From Companilactobacillus formosensis (lineage in GTDB: Bacteria > Bacillota > Bacilli > Lactobacillales > Lactobacillaceae), in assembly GCF_005405305.1 (NCBI RefSeq), contig NZ_BJDU01000007.1, positions 1 to 64,000 on the forward strand: a stretch of 64,000 nt of DNA, in the 5' to 3' direction. The position numbers were made by a program, and so were the translations under genes. Below are positions 1 through 8,317 of the stretch, one piece after another. The notes below the pieces were generated by a model. It saw only the letters and a program-made list of their open reading frames with translations, ran no database searches and was not told the DNA's origin. Positions within the stretch are counted from its first letter, which is position 1. Every line of letters starts with the position of its first letter.

Positions 1-103
1 ATGCGTATTCAACTTATAAGAGCGTAAAGAAAAAGAACCATACCAATTAAGGCATGATTCTTAGTAAAAGGTCTTACCAACATGATTTGACTTAGACCCA
101 AAA

Positions 104-2707
104 TTAGTAACTTAATCTCTTGATCCAATACTTGAGAAGTACGAACAAAGCAATGAATAATCCACTAATCATCATGAACAAGCCGTTTTCATTACCAGTT
201 TGTGGGAATGTGCCTTTTTCATATGATGATTGACCAGAAGTAGGGATCATTGAACTACTTGTTCCATTAGTTGAAACAGATGGTTTCAAACTAGAACTTG
301 TAGTATTGGAAGGTGTGCCAGGAATTACTGGATATGGTGTGGAAGAACTAGGAGTTTCTTCAGCACTTTCTGTACCAGGAATTTCTGGATAAACAGGTTC
401 AGTTGCACTTGGAGATTCAGGTTGACTAGGGCTTTCTGGATTAGTTACAGAAGGTTCAGTAGTACCGGGATTTTCAGGTTGACTAGGACTTTCTGGATTA
501 GTTACAGGAGGTGTAGTAGTACCAGGAGATTCAGGTTGGCTAGGACTTTCTGGATTAGTTACAGAAGGTGTAGTAGTGCCAGGAGATTCAGGTTGACTAG
601 GACTTTCTGGATTAGTTACAGGAGGTGTAGTCGTACCAGGATTTTCAGGTTGGTTAGGACTTTCTGGATTAGTTACAGGAGGTGTAGTCGTACCAGGATT
701 TCCAGGTTGGCTAGGATTTTCTGGATTTGTTGTAGGAGGTGTAGTACCAGGGTTTTCAGGTTCTACAGGTGGTACTGGGATATCTTCTTCAATTAAGGTA
801 TCCTTGGCTTCTACTTGAGTAGTTTCACCTTTAGAAATGGTAAAACTGATTGGTTGAAGACTTGATTGATAGCCTTCAGGAGCTTTGGTTTCGACAAATG
901 AATAAGTGCCAGTAGGTAAATCAGGAACGGTGATTTTACCATTAGCATCAGTTGTCAAACCTGTTTGAAGAATTGCTCCAGTACTGTCTACAAGATCATA
1001 AACGGCACCAGGCAAAACTTTACTAATATCGCTGGCATCAACTTTTGTTAAAACAACACTACCAGTATCTGGTGTAGTATCAAGAGCAGTGTTGAATTTT
1101 TCAAGAGCCAATGGAGTGGTTTGATTTAAAGCAATTGTAAAGTTCAATGGTGTGGCATCCAATTCGTAGCCAGGAGCAGCAGCAGTTTCAACTAAGGAGT
1201 AGTCACCAACAGGTAAATCATCGATAGCCAATTTACCGTTACTGTCGGTTACGAGTCCACTTTGGATGACCTTACCAGTGCTATCCAATAATTCAAATGT
1301 AGCACCGGCAATTGGATCCTTTGTTTCGGCATTTGATTTAGTTAAAATAACTGAACCAGGGATGGCTTTATCGCTTTGACTGACTTTGAGATTGACATTG
1401 CCATCTTTATCTGGAATTGTGAACTCAATCGGATTTTGATTAATCAAATAACCATCAGGAGCCTTTACTTCGGTCAAAGTATAAGAACCATATGGTAAGT
1501 TATGGATATTGATTTGACCATTTTCATCAGTTTCAGCGTTAGAAATGATGACGTAGCCAGTTCCATCAGCTAATTGATATTCAGCGCCACTTAAGGCTTT
1601 GTTAGTTGTAGCGTCAGTTTTTTGCAATGAAACACTACCGACTTGTTGATCACCATTACCAGTTCCGGAACCACCCCAAGATGTTGAGGCACTGATATTA
1701 TTTGTTCCTTCGCTTGAGGCCATCGTTGCGTTGTTAGTCCAAGTTGTTGAACCACTGGCATTTGTATTCGTTACTTTAACTCTGTAGTAAATATCGACTG
1801 CAGTTGTAACATTGCCAGGGAAGGTAATGATAACTTTGTTACCATCAGTTGTAACTGTTGGATGTAATTGTTGACCATTACTTACAAATCCACCGGGTCC
1901 ATAAGATCCACCAATAGCGGATAGGGAATCAGGAATATACTCTTGGTTAGGACCTAAAGTATCAGTAATAGTAACACCACTTAAGTTGTGTTCATTAGGA
2001 TTAAAAGCAATATTCCAAGTTAATTCATTTGGAACGTTATTAGCATCGAATCCTGCGACCCAACCTAATTTATTGAACATCCAATCTTCGCCCTCAGTAT
2101 TATTGCTAGTATTTGTACCTTTTGAAACTAAGGTCAAGGTACCTTTACGGTTAGCGTTAGTATTGGACAAAACGTTATTGAATGTTAAAGTACCAACGGT
2201 TTCACCATTTTTGATCGTGGCAGTACCGATTTCAACGTTGCTACTATTGTAAATAGGGAAGGTCAAATCACCGTTGGCAACAACACCTTCAGGTAAAGTA
2301 AATTGAGTTGTGTCACCAGCATTGATTTGAACACCATCTGGAATACTCCAGTTATAATTTACCTTGTAATTTAACCAAGTATATAAATCATCGCTTGGAG
2401 TTACAGGATTACCATTGACGTCGGTCAAAGTGGCATCTTCAGCACCTAAACCAGTAATTGTTAAAGCTCTAGGCGATACAGCTGTAGTTGTTGGTTGAGT
2501 AGTCGTAGTTGAACTTTTGGATGTACTAGTAGTTGGAGTAGTTGTCGCGGCTGCCGTCGTGGTATTCCCAGGCGGAGAAGTCGTCGTTTCAGTTGGAGTA
2601 GTGGTTGTGGTAGCTGCTTGAACTGAAATTTGTGGGATAAAGAAGATCAGAAATGCTAAAAACAATCCAATTAAGGATGTAACAATCAATGATTTTTTCA
2701 TATTCAT
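104..2707 (-). CDS. Sortase-anchored Cna-B (SpaA-type) adhesin
   Basis: Secreted cell-wall-anchored adhesin, 867 aa. Seen: an N-terminal signal peptide (MNMKKS, hydrophobic run, then VQA/AT), a Thr/Ser-rich stretch (about residues 32-80), an adhesin-type Ig-like region (about 85-340), then three Cna-B domains starting near 356, 452 and 549. Each has a lysine motif (LQKTD, LTKSN, LTKVD) and a late E-box (TLTEVKAP, SLVETAAAP, SFVETKAP), the usual residues for intradomain isopeptide bonds. A Pro-rich repeat follows (about 646-762), then sorting signal FPQTG near 832, a membrane segment and a basic tail. The first sorting-motif residue is Phe instead of Leu. Start supported by AAGGGAG 10 nt before the first ATG. 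No sortase or pilin partner lies in the window, so a stand-alone adhesin is more likely than a pilus subunit. Ligand unknown. Confidence 0.88.
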   Translation of the reverse strand: MNMKKSLIVTSLIGLFLAFLIFFIPQISVQAATTTTTPTETTTSPPGNTTTAAATTTPTTSTSKSSTTTTQPTTTAVSPRALTITGLGAEDATLTDVNGNPVTPSDDLYTWLNYKVNYNWSIPDGVQINAGDTTQFTLPEGVVANGDLTFPIYNSSNVEIGTATIKNGETVGTLTFNNVLSNTNANRKGTLTLVSKGTNTSNNTEGEDWMFNKLGWVAGFDANNVPNELTWNIAFNPNEHNLSGVTITDTLGPNQEYIPDSLSAIGGSYGPGGFVSNGQQLHPTVTTDGNKVIITFPGNVTTAVDIYYRVKVTNTNASGSTTWTNNATMASSEGTNNISASTSWGGSGTGNGDQQVGSVSLQKTDATTNKALSGAEYQLADGTGYVIISNAETDENGQINIHNLPYGSYTLTEVKAPDGYLINQNPIEFTIPDKDGNVNLKVSQSDKAIPGSVILTKSNAETKDPIAGATFELLDSTGKVIQSGLVTDSNGKLAIDDLPVGDYSLVETAAAPGYELDATPLNFTIALNQTTPLALEKFNTALDTTPDTGSVVLTKVDASDISKVLPGAVYDLVDSTGAILQTGLTTDANGKITVPDLPTGTYSFVETKAPEGYQSSLQPISFTISKGETTQVEAKDTLIEEDIPVPPVEPENPGTTPPTTNPENPSQPGNPGTTTPPVTNPESPNQPENPGTTTPPVTNPESPSQPESPGTTTPSVTNPESPSQPESPGTTTPPVTNPESPSQPENPGTTEPSVTNPESPSQPESPSATEPVYPEIPGTESAEETPSSSTPYPVIPGTPSNTTSSSLKPSVSTNGTSSSMIPTSGQSSYEKGTFPQTGNENGLFMMISGLFIALFVLLKYWIKRLSY
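424..762 (-). repeat. 57-bp in-frame tandem repeat in adhesin stalk
   Basis: About six copies of a 57-bp unit begin at 424, 481, 538, 595, 652 and 709. They encode a 19-residue unit of the type NPESPSQPENPGTTTPPVT, the cell-wall-spanning stalk before the sorting signal. Copies differ by a few substitutions (EN/ES, PPVT/PSVT). The unit is an exact number of codons, so copy-number change would lengthen or shorten the stalk without a frameshift. Confidence 0.9.
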
Positions 2708-2900
2708 TAAAAAGCATCTCCCTTAAAATACGATAAGTTATTAAAAATTAGTAACTTGATTATTGGTGCCGAACCCATACATATTCTCGTTACACCTAGA
2801 GTATATGACTTGCAAAAAAATAAGTTAAATAAATAGACCAATTAATTAATTATACCGTTTAAATAATATTTCTAATATATACCAATTTTGGATATGCAAA

Positions 2901-2953
2901 CAAAAACACTTCAAATTAATGGACATTTCATCTATAAATTTGAAGTGTTTTTG
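2901..2953. repeat. 17-bp perfect inverted repeat
   Basis: Arms 2901-2917 and 2937-2953 (CAAAAACACTTCAAATT and its complement) are perfect over 17 bp with a 19-nt spacer. No long T run follows on either strand, so it is not a typical terminator. It lies between the divergent adhesin and TetR genes, about 80 bp before the TetR start. It could be a regulatory site or a structured leader. Apart from this palindrome I see nothing in 2708-3033 beyond AT-rich promoter-like sequence. Confidence 0.6.
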
Positions 2954-3033
2954 CTTGAAGACTATAAAAAAATGGAAAAAAACTTCATCAAAAATATGTT
3001 ATAGTGATGCCAAAAATAGTGATGGTGAGGATA

Positions 3034-3624
3034 ATGGAAAGAGTTGATCGGCGCGTACAAAAAACTAATCGATCCTTGCAAGCTGCTTTTAAAAAACTAG
3101 CTAAAACAACTAAATATCGAGATATTACAGTTAAGCAATTGACCAAAACGGCTCAAATAAATCGGAAAACTTTTTATTTACATTATGATTCAATCGATGA
3201 ATTCTCATCGATGATAGCAGATGAAATTTCTGAAAAGATTTTACAGCTGATTTTAGAAAAGCCTCTCAAAGAAGGTTTATCAATTCCAGGGTATATCTTT
3301 GATAAAATATTTGACTTCTTCTCTCAATCACGAGAATTTTATACTTTTATGATGACGTCGGCTGATTATCGTTTTATTGGCCAACAAGTTGAGGAAAAAG
3401 TATCAAAAGGATTAGCTGATGCTATTTTAAGGGAGTTTAGCCTTAGTAAATTGGATGCTTATATTTGTGCTAGTTTTTTGATTCGTAATACTTTGTTGTT
3501 ATTTCGGATATATAATGATGGACGAATAAAACTTGATAGAAATGAATTTAGAGATCGCTTGATCCGTCTGAATTCATCTGGATTGAAGAGCTTTTTGGAT
3601 CTTAAGCGTAATTTGGAAAATTAA
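3034..3624 (+). CDS. TetR/AcrR-family transcriptional regulator
   Basis: One-domain DNA-binding regulator, 196 aa from the ATG at 3034; earlier in-frame starts (3004, 3007, 3022) would add residues before the usual TetR N-terminus. A GGTGAGG motif ends 3 nt before the chosen ATG, a short spacing, so 3022 remains possible. Seen: a TetR helix-turn-helix at about residues 18-55, with ITVKQLTKTAQINRKTFYLH as the recognition segment, then an all-helical ligand domain. The tight Phe-Tyr-Leu-His turn is typical of TetR proteins. It lies divergent to the adhesin gene and 90 bp before rpoN. Target and ligand cannot be told from sequence. Confidence 0.85.
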   Translation: MERVDRRVQKTNRSLQAAFKKLAKTTKYRDITVKQLTKTAQINRKTFYLHYDSIDEFSSMIADEISEKILQLILEKPLKEGLSIPGYIFDKIFDFFSQSREFYTFMMTSADYRFIGQQVEEKVSKGLADAILREFSLSKLDAYICASFLIRNTLLLFRIYNDGRIKLDRNEFRDRLIRLNSSGLKSFLDLKRNLEN

Positions 3625-3651
3625 TTTTTGGGATAAGAATACAAATTACTT

Positions 3652-3696
3652 AAAAAGCGCTATCATTATATTAGTTATTGGATGAAAGCGCTGTTA
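3652..3696 (+). promoter_or_regulatory. Two cre-like sites before rpoN
   Basis: Two 14-mers resemble the CcpA consensus TGWAANCGNTNWCA. TGAAAGCGCTGTTA at 3683-3696 matches 13 of 14, and AAAAAGCGCTATCA at 3652-3665 matches 12 of 14. They are 31 bp apart, about three helical turns, and the second ends 2 nt before the rpoN ribosome site. Carbon catabolite control of rpoN is inferred. Confidence 0.5.
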
Positions 3697-3713
3697 GAAA
3701 GGGAGTGAATCTG

Positions 3714-4994
3714 ATGGAATTAAAACAAAACTTAAATCAAAAACAAGTTCAGGGATTGTCTTTGACTCAAGGCATGCGTCAGTCTATTTTAATATTACAA
3801 TCTGATGCAATCGATTTAGCTGATTATTTGAATGAACAAAGTTTAGAAAATCCATTGTTTGACGTTCATGTCAATTTGGATATGCCATTTATTGAAAATA
3901 GTAATAATACTTCATATCAAATCAAAGATGAACAACAATCATTGTTTGAGTACTTATTGGATCAAGTTCAATTAACGATGAGAAAGACGCCTTTGCGTGA
4001 TCTAGTGATTTATTTAATCGAACAGTTGGATCCAAATGGTTATTTGACTTTGTCAGATAAAGAAATTTTTGAGGAAGTAAAAGATATAACGCCAATTATG
4101 CTGCTTGATGCAAAAACATTGTTGCAACAACTAGATCCTCCAGGGATTGGGGCTCATAATTTGCAAGAATGTTTATACTTACAAGCTCAAGCTGATAATG
4201 CTAATAAAGAAATCATGTCTATGTTGAGTGATAATTTCGAATTATTTACTAAACACGAATGGAAGCAATTAAAGCGTAGTTTGAAGATTTCAAATGTGGA
4301 ATTGCAAAAGGATATTGATTTTATCCAGTCCTTATCGGCTAATCCTGGTCAGAGATATACATCACAAAATGAGCAGTATGTCGTTCCAGAATTACAAGTT
4401 AAAAAGAATCAAGATAAATTGACCTTATCGATTACGAAATATGGTCAACCACAATTAGTTTTTGCTGAAGAAACGTATGATCGTTTAGTTAAATCAACTG
4501 ATGATGATGTTCAAAAGTATATTCACGATAAATATAATCAATACAAGACTTTGGAATACAACTTACAGCGTCGAATTGATACGATTTCAATCATTGGTAG
4601 ATGTATCGTTAGAGCACAATATCAATTCTTCATGCAAAATACTCAAGCCCTAGAGCCATTATTAATTCGTGATGTTGCTCAAAAGTTGCAGATCAGTGAA
4701 TCGACTGTCAGCCGGACAATCAATGGCAAATACATTCAAACCGATTTTGGTATTTTTGAATTGAAGCGTTTCTTCTCTCGTCGTAGTAAGGTAACCGTTG
4801 GTGAAGATAAGTCAGTTGATCAAGTTAAAGTTAAGATTAAAGATATCATTAATGATGAAGATAAAAAGAAGCCGTTGAGTGACCAAAAGATTTCTGAGAT
4901 GTTGCTAGAGGACGGTCTCAAGATAGCCCGCCGGACAGTGGCTAAGTATCGGGAACAATTAGGTTTCCCATCAACTAGTCGTCGACGCATTTGA
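3714..4994 (+). CDS. rpoN: RNA polymerase sigma-54 factor
   Basis: Sigma-54, directs RNA polymerase to -24/-12 promoters that need an enhancer-binding activator; in lactobacilli this is typically a LevR/ManR-type regulator of mannose-class PTS operons (family knowledge). 426 aa from the ATG at 3714, chosen for the AAGGGAGTGA ribosome site just upstream; an earlier start at 3678 has none. Seen: the Gln/Leu-rich region I (LNQKQVQGLSLTQGMRQSIL), the core-binding region, and the C-terminal RpoN box ARRTVAKYRE, which contacts the -24 element. The protein ends 12 residues later, as expected. No activator or PTS permease gene is adjacent, so the regulon lies outside the window. A terminator follows. 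Confidence 0.96.
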   Translation: MELKQNLNQKQVQGLSLTQGMRQSILILQSDAIDLADYLNEQSLENPLFDVHVNLDMPFIENSNNTSYQIKDEQQSLFEYLLDQVQLTMRKTPLRDLVIYLIEQLDPNGYLTLSDKEIFEEVKDITPIMLLDAKTLLQQLDPPGIGAHNLQECLYLQAQADNANKEIMSMLSDNFELFTKHEWKQLKRSLKISNVELQKDIDFIQSLSANPGQRYTSQNEQYVVPELQVKKNQDKLTLSITKYGQPQLVFAEETYDRLVKSTDDDVQKYIHDKYNQYKTLEYNLQRRIDTISIIGRCIVRAQYQFFMQNTQALEPLLIRDVAQKLQISESTVSRTINGKYIQTDFGIFELKRFFSRRSKVTVGEDKSVDQVKVKIKDIINDEDKKKPLSDQKISEMLLEDGLKIARRTVAKYREQLGFPSTSRRRI

Positions 4995-5020
4995 AGTCTA
5001 GTTAGTAATTTTAAAGCACT

Positions 5021-5070
5021 AAAAAACTCATTAAAGTGTCATTGTTAGACATTTTAATGAGTTTTTTTTG
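5021..5070 (+). terminator. Intrinsic terminator after rpoN
   Basis: A stem of about 16 bp (AAACTCATTAAAGTGTC against GACATTTTAATGAGTTT, loop ATTGTTA) is followed by eight T residues. It sits 27 bp after the rpoN stop codon. Confidence 0.9.
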
Positions 5071-5141
5071 CGTTATTTGTAATTAAAACCGACTTTTGGC
5101 ATAAAATATTTGTATAATGTATTAACCAAAGGGGGACACTA

Positions 5142-6068
5142 ATGAATATTGGACAATTGATAAATCAAATTATTTTGATGTTTGGTTTAATGCTGATTGG
5201 GGTTTTAATCAACAAATTAAAATTTATGCACGCACAAACTTCAAGCGATTTAACTAACGTCTTGTTGTATATTGTTTCGCCATGTTTAATTATCAATGCT
5301 TTTGAGCAGCCTTATTCTGATTCACGAATCAAACAATTTTTACTGGCAATTTTAGGGGTTGTCATCTTGTATTTTGTGGAAATTATTGTAGCAAAATTGA
5401 TTTTTGGTCGGTTAAAAAATGAGAATCTTAAACGTATTGCTCAGTATGGCAGTATTTATTCAAACGCTGGTTTTATGGGAATACCTTTGATCAGTTCTTT
5501 ATTCGGTGCTCCCGGAGTATTTTTTGCTGTTGTGTCATTGGCGGGATTTAATATTTTTAGTTGGACCCAGGGAGTCTCTTTGTTTAAAACTAGTGAGAAT
5601 GAAGAGAAAACTGATTGGAAGCAAGTTTTGTTGAATCCAAATATTATCGCTATCGTTTTAGGTGTGATTTTATTTGTCTTTTCAATCAAAATTCCAAGTG
5701 TTCCTAATCAAATTATCAAATACGTTGGTTCAGTCAATACTCCTTTGTCGATGATTGTTATTGGTAATAGTTTGGGGAATATCACTTTTAGTAAAAAGAT
5801 GTTGAACAAAGAGATTGGCTTGACGATCTTTTTACGTAATTTACTATTCCCAATCATTGCCATCTTTATTTTACAAATATTAGGAGTGACTGGAATTGCC
5901 TTTTACACGACAATTGTGATGGCAGCTTGTCCAGTTGCTGGCTTAGTAGTCCTGTTCACTTTACAAGCGCAAGGGGATGCTGCCCCAGCAATTTCTTTGA
6001 TGAGTTTGTCGACCATTTTGAGCTTAATTACGATTCCTTTAGCTTTTGCCTTAGGAAATATATTGTAA
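5142..6068 (+). CDS. AEC-family transporter (auxin efflux carrier/malate permease type)
   Basis: Integral membrane carrier, 308 aa, a normal length for the AEC family. Members export or take up organic acids such as malate in lactic acid bacteria (family knowledge); the substrate here is not known. Seen: about ten hydrophobic segments in two bundles of five. The N-terminal half carries YIVSPCLIINAFEQP, the second half NTPLSMIVIGNSLG and MAACPVAGLVVLF, matching the family's proline-interrupted helices. A ribosome site (AAGGGGG) precedes the ATG. The gene is convergent with the ArsR-family gene, whose stop codon lies 1 bp away, and no terminator separates them. No malolactic or decarboxylase gene is adjacent. 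Confidence 0.85.
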   Translation: MNIGQLINQIILMFGLMLIGVLINKLKFMHAQTSSDLTNVLLYIVSPCLIINAFEQPYSDSRIKQFLLAILGVVILYFVEIIVAKLIFGRLKNENLKRIAQYGSIYSNAGFMGIPLISSLFGAPGVFFAVVSLAGFNIFSWTQGVSLFKTSENEEKTDWKQVLLNPNIIAIVLGVILFVFSIKIPSVPNQIIKYVGSVNTPLSMIVIGNSLGNITFSKKMLNKEIGLTIFLRNLLFPIIAIFILQILGVTGIAFYTTIVMAACPVAGLVVLFTLQAQGDAAPAISLMSLSTILSLITIPLAFALGNIL

Positions 6069-6069
6069 A

Positions 6070-6402
6070 TTATTCACCATGTTTTTTGCCACGAATTACA
6101 TGATCTGCGTGTTGAAGCATTTCATTGATTACATCGAGAATATGAGGATCATCGAGACGGTAATAATTGTATTTACCGTCTTTTTTTGAGCTGACGAGTT
6201 GATGTTTTTTTAAAATTGCCAATTGATGAGAGACGACTGATTGTTCAATATTTAAAGTTTGGCTGATTTCATTGACATTTAATGATTTTCTTTCTAAAAG
6301 TTTTAACATTTGTAAACGATTAGGATTGCTCAATAATTTGAAAATGCGCTCTGATTCAACTAATTGTTTGAAATTGATAGGATTCTTGATTTCTTTGCTC
6401 AT
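6070..6402 (-). CDS. ArsR/SmtB-family metal sensor with CzrA-type site
   Basis: Winged-helix repressor, 110 aa, that in this family releases DNA on binding metal. Seen: the helix-turn-helix [24 protein letters not shown] (about 42-65) and wing ([11 protein letters not shown]). The last helix has D-x-H-x10-H-x2-H (DPH, then HADH), the spacing of the alpha-5 Zn/Co site of CzrA/SmtB. The ELCVCDL-type alpha-3 cysteine site of CadC/ArsR is absent. The AAAGGA ribosome site is well placed. It is co-directional with and 31 bp downstream of the CadD-like gene, so they probably form an autoregulated operon. Zinc or cobalt sensing is inferred from the motif; the cadmium label of the partner is from family naming only. 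Confidence 0.88.
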   Translation of the reverse strand: MSKEIKNPINFKQLVESERIFKLLSNPNRLQMLKLLERKSLNVNEISQTLNIEQSVVSHQLAILKKHQLVSSKKDGKYNYYRLDDPHILDVINEMLQHADHVIRGKKHGE

Positions 6403-6420
6403 CTAATTCGGTCCTTTGTC

Positions 6421-6438
6421 TATAATAACGTTATTATA
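6421..6438. promoter_or_regulatory. Perfect 18-bp palindrome, candidate ArsR operator
   Basis: TATAATAACGTTATTATA is a perfect palindrome with no spacer. It overlaps the stop codon of the CadD-like gene and lies 18 bp before the sensor's start. ATA...TAT palindromes are typical of ArsR-family operators. It may set separate expression of the regulator. No T run, so not a terminator. Confidence 0.5.
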
Positions 6439-6997
6439 GCAAATCTAGCAGATAGGTAATTAAGCCACTATCCCAAAATACATATAAGCCAATGGATAGA
6501 TAACAGATTTTCATAGCTACTTCGCCATATTTTTTCATGATTAATTCGACCAATTTTGATTGAGAAATCAATTTGATGAGGCAAACGATTAAAATGGTCA
6601 AAGAGCCGATAAACAGCAATGTAATCATAAAATTATTCAAAGTTTCCCCAGCTAAAACTGGCAAAAAAATCGACAAATTACAACCGGCACAAACGGATAG
6701 ATAAGTGATTAAAACTGTCATAATATCGGATTTATGTTCCGAATGTTTGGTGTCATCGTCATCATCGTGTAAAGCTAGATAAATTGGTAAAATTCCCAGG
6801 ATTCCCAAAATCCATTCTGGTAAAAAGTTAGCCAAAGTTTTGCCAATCGTGAAACTGATACTTAATAAAATTATATTTCCTAAAAAATAACCGAGAATTA
6901 CCTTAGATAATTTAAATTTCTTCAGTAAGAAAATTAGCATAAAGAAAAAATCGAGATTTACACTTAAAAAAGTTAGTAATAATAACCAATAGTTCAT
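6434..6997 (-). CDS. cadD: CadD-family metal resistance transporter
   Basis: Small membrane transporter of the CadD (cadmium resistance transporter) family, 187 aa, a little under the usual ~200-210. Seen: five to six hydrophobic segments; a central acidic/His-rich loop (HDDDDDTKHSEHKSD, about 77-91) suited to divalent metal capture; and the segment CAGCNLSIFLPVLAG, equivalent to the family's Cys/Asp-containing helix. The adjacent ArsR-family sensor gives the familiar transporter/sensor pair. The metal may be zinc, cobalt or cadmium. Transcription probably starts near the palindromes at 7012-7050. Confidence 0.8.
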   Translation of the reverse strand: MNYWLLLLTFLSVNLDFFFMLIFLLKKFKLSKVILGYFLGNIILLSISFTIGKTLANFLPEWILGILGILPIYLALHDDDDDTKHSEHKSDIMTVLITYLSVCAGCNLSIFLPVLAGETLNNFMITLLFIGSLTILIVCLIKLISQSKLVELIMKKYGEVAMKICYLSIGLYVFWDSGLITYLLDLL

Positions 6998-7011
6998 AAT
7001 TTAGCTTCTTT

Positions 7012-7050
7012 CATATGTTATTTATAACATATGTTGAGAATAACATATAT
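7012..7050. promoter_or_regulatory. Overlapping inverted repeats before cadD
   Basis: CATATGTTAT-TT-ATAACATATG (7012-7033) is a perfect 10-2-10 inverted repeat. A second one, ATATGTT and AACATAT with a 6-nt spacer (7029-7048), shares one half-site with it. Three half-sites in 38 bp directly upstream of the CadD-like gene suggest cooperative binding of the ArsR-family repressor to two overlapping sites. They also lie upstream of hisK. Confidence 0.6.
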
Positions 7051-7116
7051 TTTGTGGAAGATAAATTGTAAATGATTAGAAAAAGTGATTCAATTATTAA
7101 AAATGAGGTGATTAAA

Positions 7117-7947
7117 ATGTTAACTGACGGACACACGCATACACAATTCTGTCCTCATGGTAGTGGTCAAGATGCTGAATTAATGATTCAACGAGCAATT
7201 AAATTAGGTTTCAAGAAGTACTGTATTACTGAACATGCGTCTTTGCCACCAGATTTTAAAAATGATTATGCAGGAACTAAGGAAGGGTTGACTGAAGCTT
7301 CGATGGCCAATTCTGATTTGGAAGAATATTTTCAAGAAATGACTCGCTTGCAAAAAAAATATCAATCTGAAATTAAAATCACGATTGGCTTTGAAGTGGA
7401 TTATTTACCAGGTTTTGAAGATTGGACGAAAGATTTCTTAGATGAATATGGTCCGAGAACTCAAGAAAATATTTTGTCCGTTCACTTTATGCGGGGAACA
7501 GATCAAAAATTGTGGTGCGTTGATTTTGGCGTGGATGATTTTCAACAGGGATTCAAAAGCTTATTAGAACGACCTCAAGATGTCTTTACACGTTATTTTC
7601 AAACGGTCAGAAATTCTGTTCAAGCTGATTTGGGAAATTATCGGCCAGTAAGAATCGGTCACATGAGTTTGGTTAGAAAGTATCAAGATTATTTCCATTT
7701 GCCAACTCAATATGATGAGAAAAATCTATTATTAATTGATGAAATTTTACAAGATATTAAACAACAAAATCGGCAATTGGATTTGAATTTGGCTGGATTG
7801 TATAAACCATTTTGTAATGATTTTTATCCAGGCAAATCGATTATAATACCTGCACAAAAATTAGGAATACCACTAGTTTATGGGTCTGATGCACATGATG
7901 TTTTGTCAGTTGGGCGAGGTCATCATTTATTAAAAACGTTAATTTAA
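7117..7947 (+). CDS. hisK: Histidinol-phosphatase, PHP family
   Basis: Removes phosphate from L-histidinol phosphate, the step between HisC and HisD. The HisB encoded downstream lacks a phosphatase domain, so this enzyme is needed to complete the pathway. 276 aa from the ATG at 7117, chosen because GAGGTGAT sits 4 nt upstream; the longer frame from 7072 has no ribosome site. Seen: PHP metal-binding motif DGHTHTQFCPHG at the N-terminus, ITEHAS, a conserved FEVDY segment and the C-terminal GSDAH. It lies just before the his promoter and T-box and so is probably transcribed apart from the main operon, without the attenuator. Confidence 0.93.
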   Translation: MLTDGHTHTQFCPHGSGQDAELMIQRAIKLGFKKYCITEHASLPPDFKNDYAGTKEGLTEASMANSDLEEYFQEMTRLQKKYQSEIKITIGFEVDYLPGFEDWTKDFLDEYGPRTQENILSVHFMRGTDQKLWCVDFGVDDFQQGFKSLLERPQDVFTRYFQTVRNSVQADLGNYRPVRIGHMSLVRKYQDYFHLPTQYDEKNLLLIDEILQDIKQQNRQLDLNLAGLYKPFCNDFYPGKSIIIPAQKLGIPLVYGSDAHDVLSVGRGHHLLKTLI

Positions 7948-7949
7948 AC

Positions 7950-7978
7950 TTGACAAATTAAAAATCAGCTTATATCAT
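7950..7978 (+). promoter_or_regulatory. Promoter of the his operon
   Basis: TTGACA (7950-7955), a 17-bp spacer, then TATCAT (7973-7978). It starts right after the hisK stop codon and precedes the T-box leader, giving a start near 7985. A perfect -35 and good spacing make this one of the clearest sigma-A promoters in the window. Confidence 0.75.
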
Positions 7979-8039
7979 TAGAAACAATTTAAATGTTATT
8001 TAATAATTCTAATTTAAATTTAATTTAATGATAAAAATA

Positions 8040-8285
8040 ATGATTAGGAAAAGTAATTGACCCAACCTTCACAGAGAATTCTTGATAGTGGAAAAAGAAT
8101 ATGGTGATCGATGAACCCACACCTATGAATTGCAAGGCTGAACTAAGTAGGCTTTGCCGATCGGTTTCGTTATCCGAGTTGACTCAGCCAACGTGAGGTT
8201 TAATCCGCAAGGGTTAGACGAAATGAGGTGGAACCGCGCAAATTACGTCCTCTTAGCAATTTATTTTGCTAAGGGGATTTTTTTA
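8040..8285 (+). promoter_or_regulatory. T-box leader, probably tRNA-His specific
   Basis: A tRNA-sensing attenuator. Seen: the Stem I AGAGA motif (8073-8077), a specifier region with CAC (His) at 8118-8120 followed by a purine, the T-box core GAGGTGGAACCGCG (8225-8238), and a terminator stem (8249-8276, TCTTAGCAA against TTGCTAAGG) ending in seven T residues. Uncharged tRNA-His would stabilise the antiterminator and let transcription reach hisZ. The downstream genes agree with histidine specificity. The bulge reads TGGA, which would pair with a tRNA ending UCCA. Confidence 0.93.
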
Positions 8286-8317
8286 TCTAATTTTTTATTT
8301 CAGGGGAGGTTAGGAAA

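Noticed and set aside
1..103. Possible small gene at the left edge (24 codons on the minus strand)
   Set aside because: No ribosome site and cut close to the window edge; nothing firm can be said.
422..796. 124-codon plus-strand frame over the adhesin repeat
   Set aside because: It is the reverse complement of the 57-bp Pro-rich repeat; its repetitive Arg/Phe/Trp sequence is a by-product.
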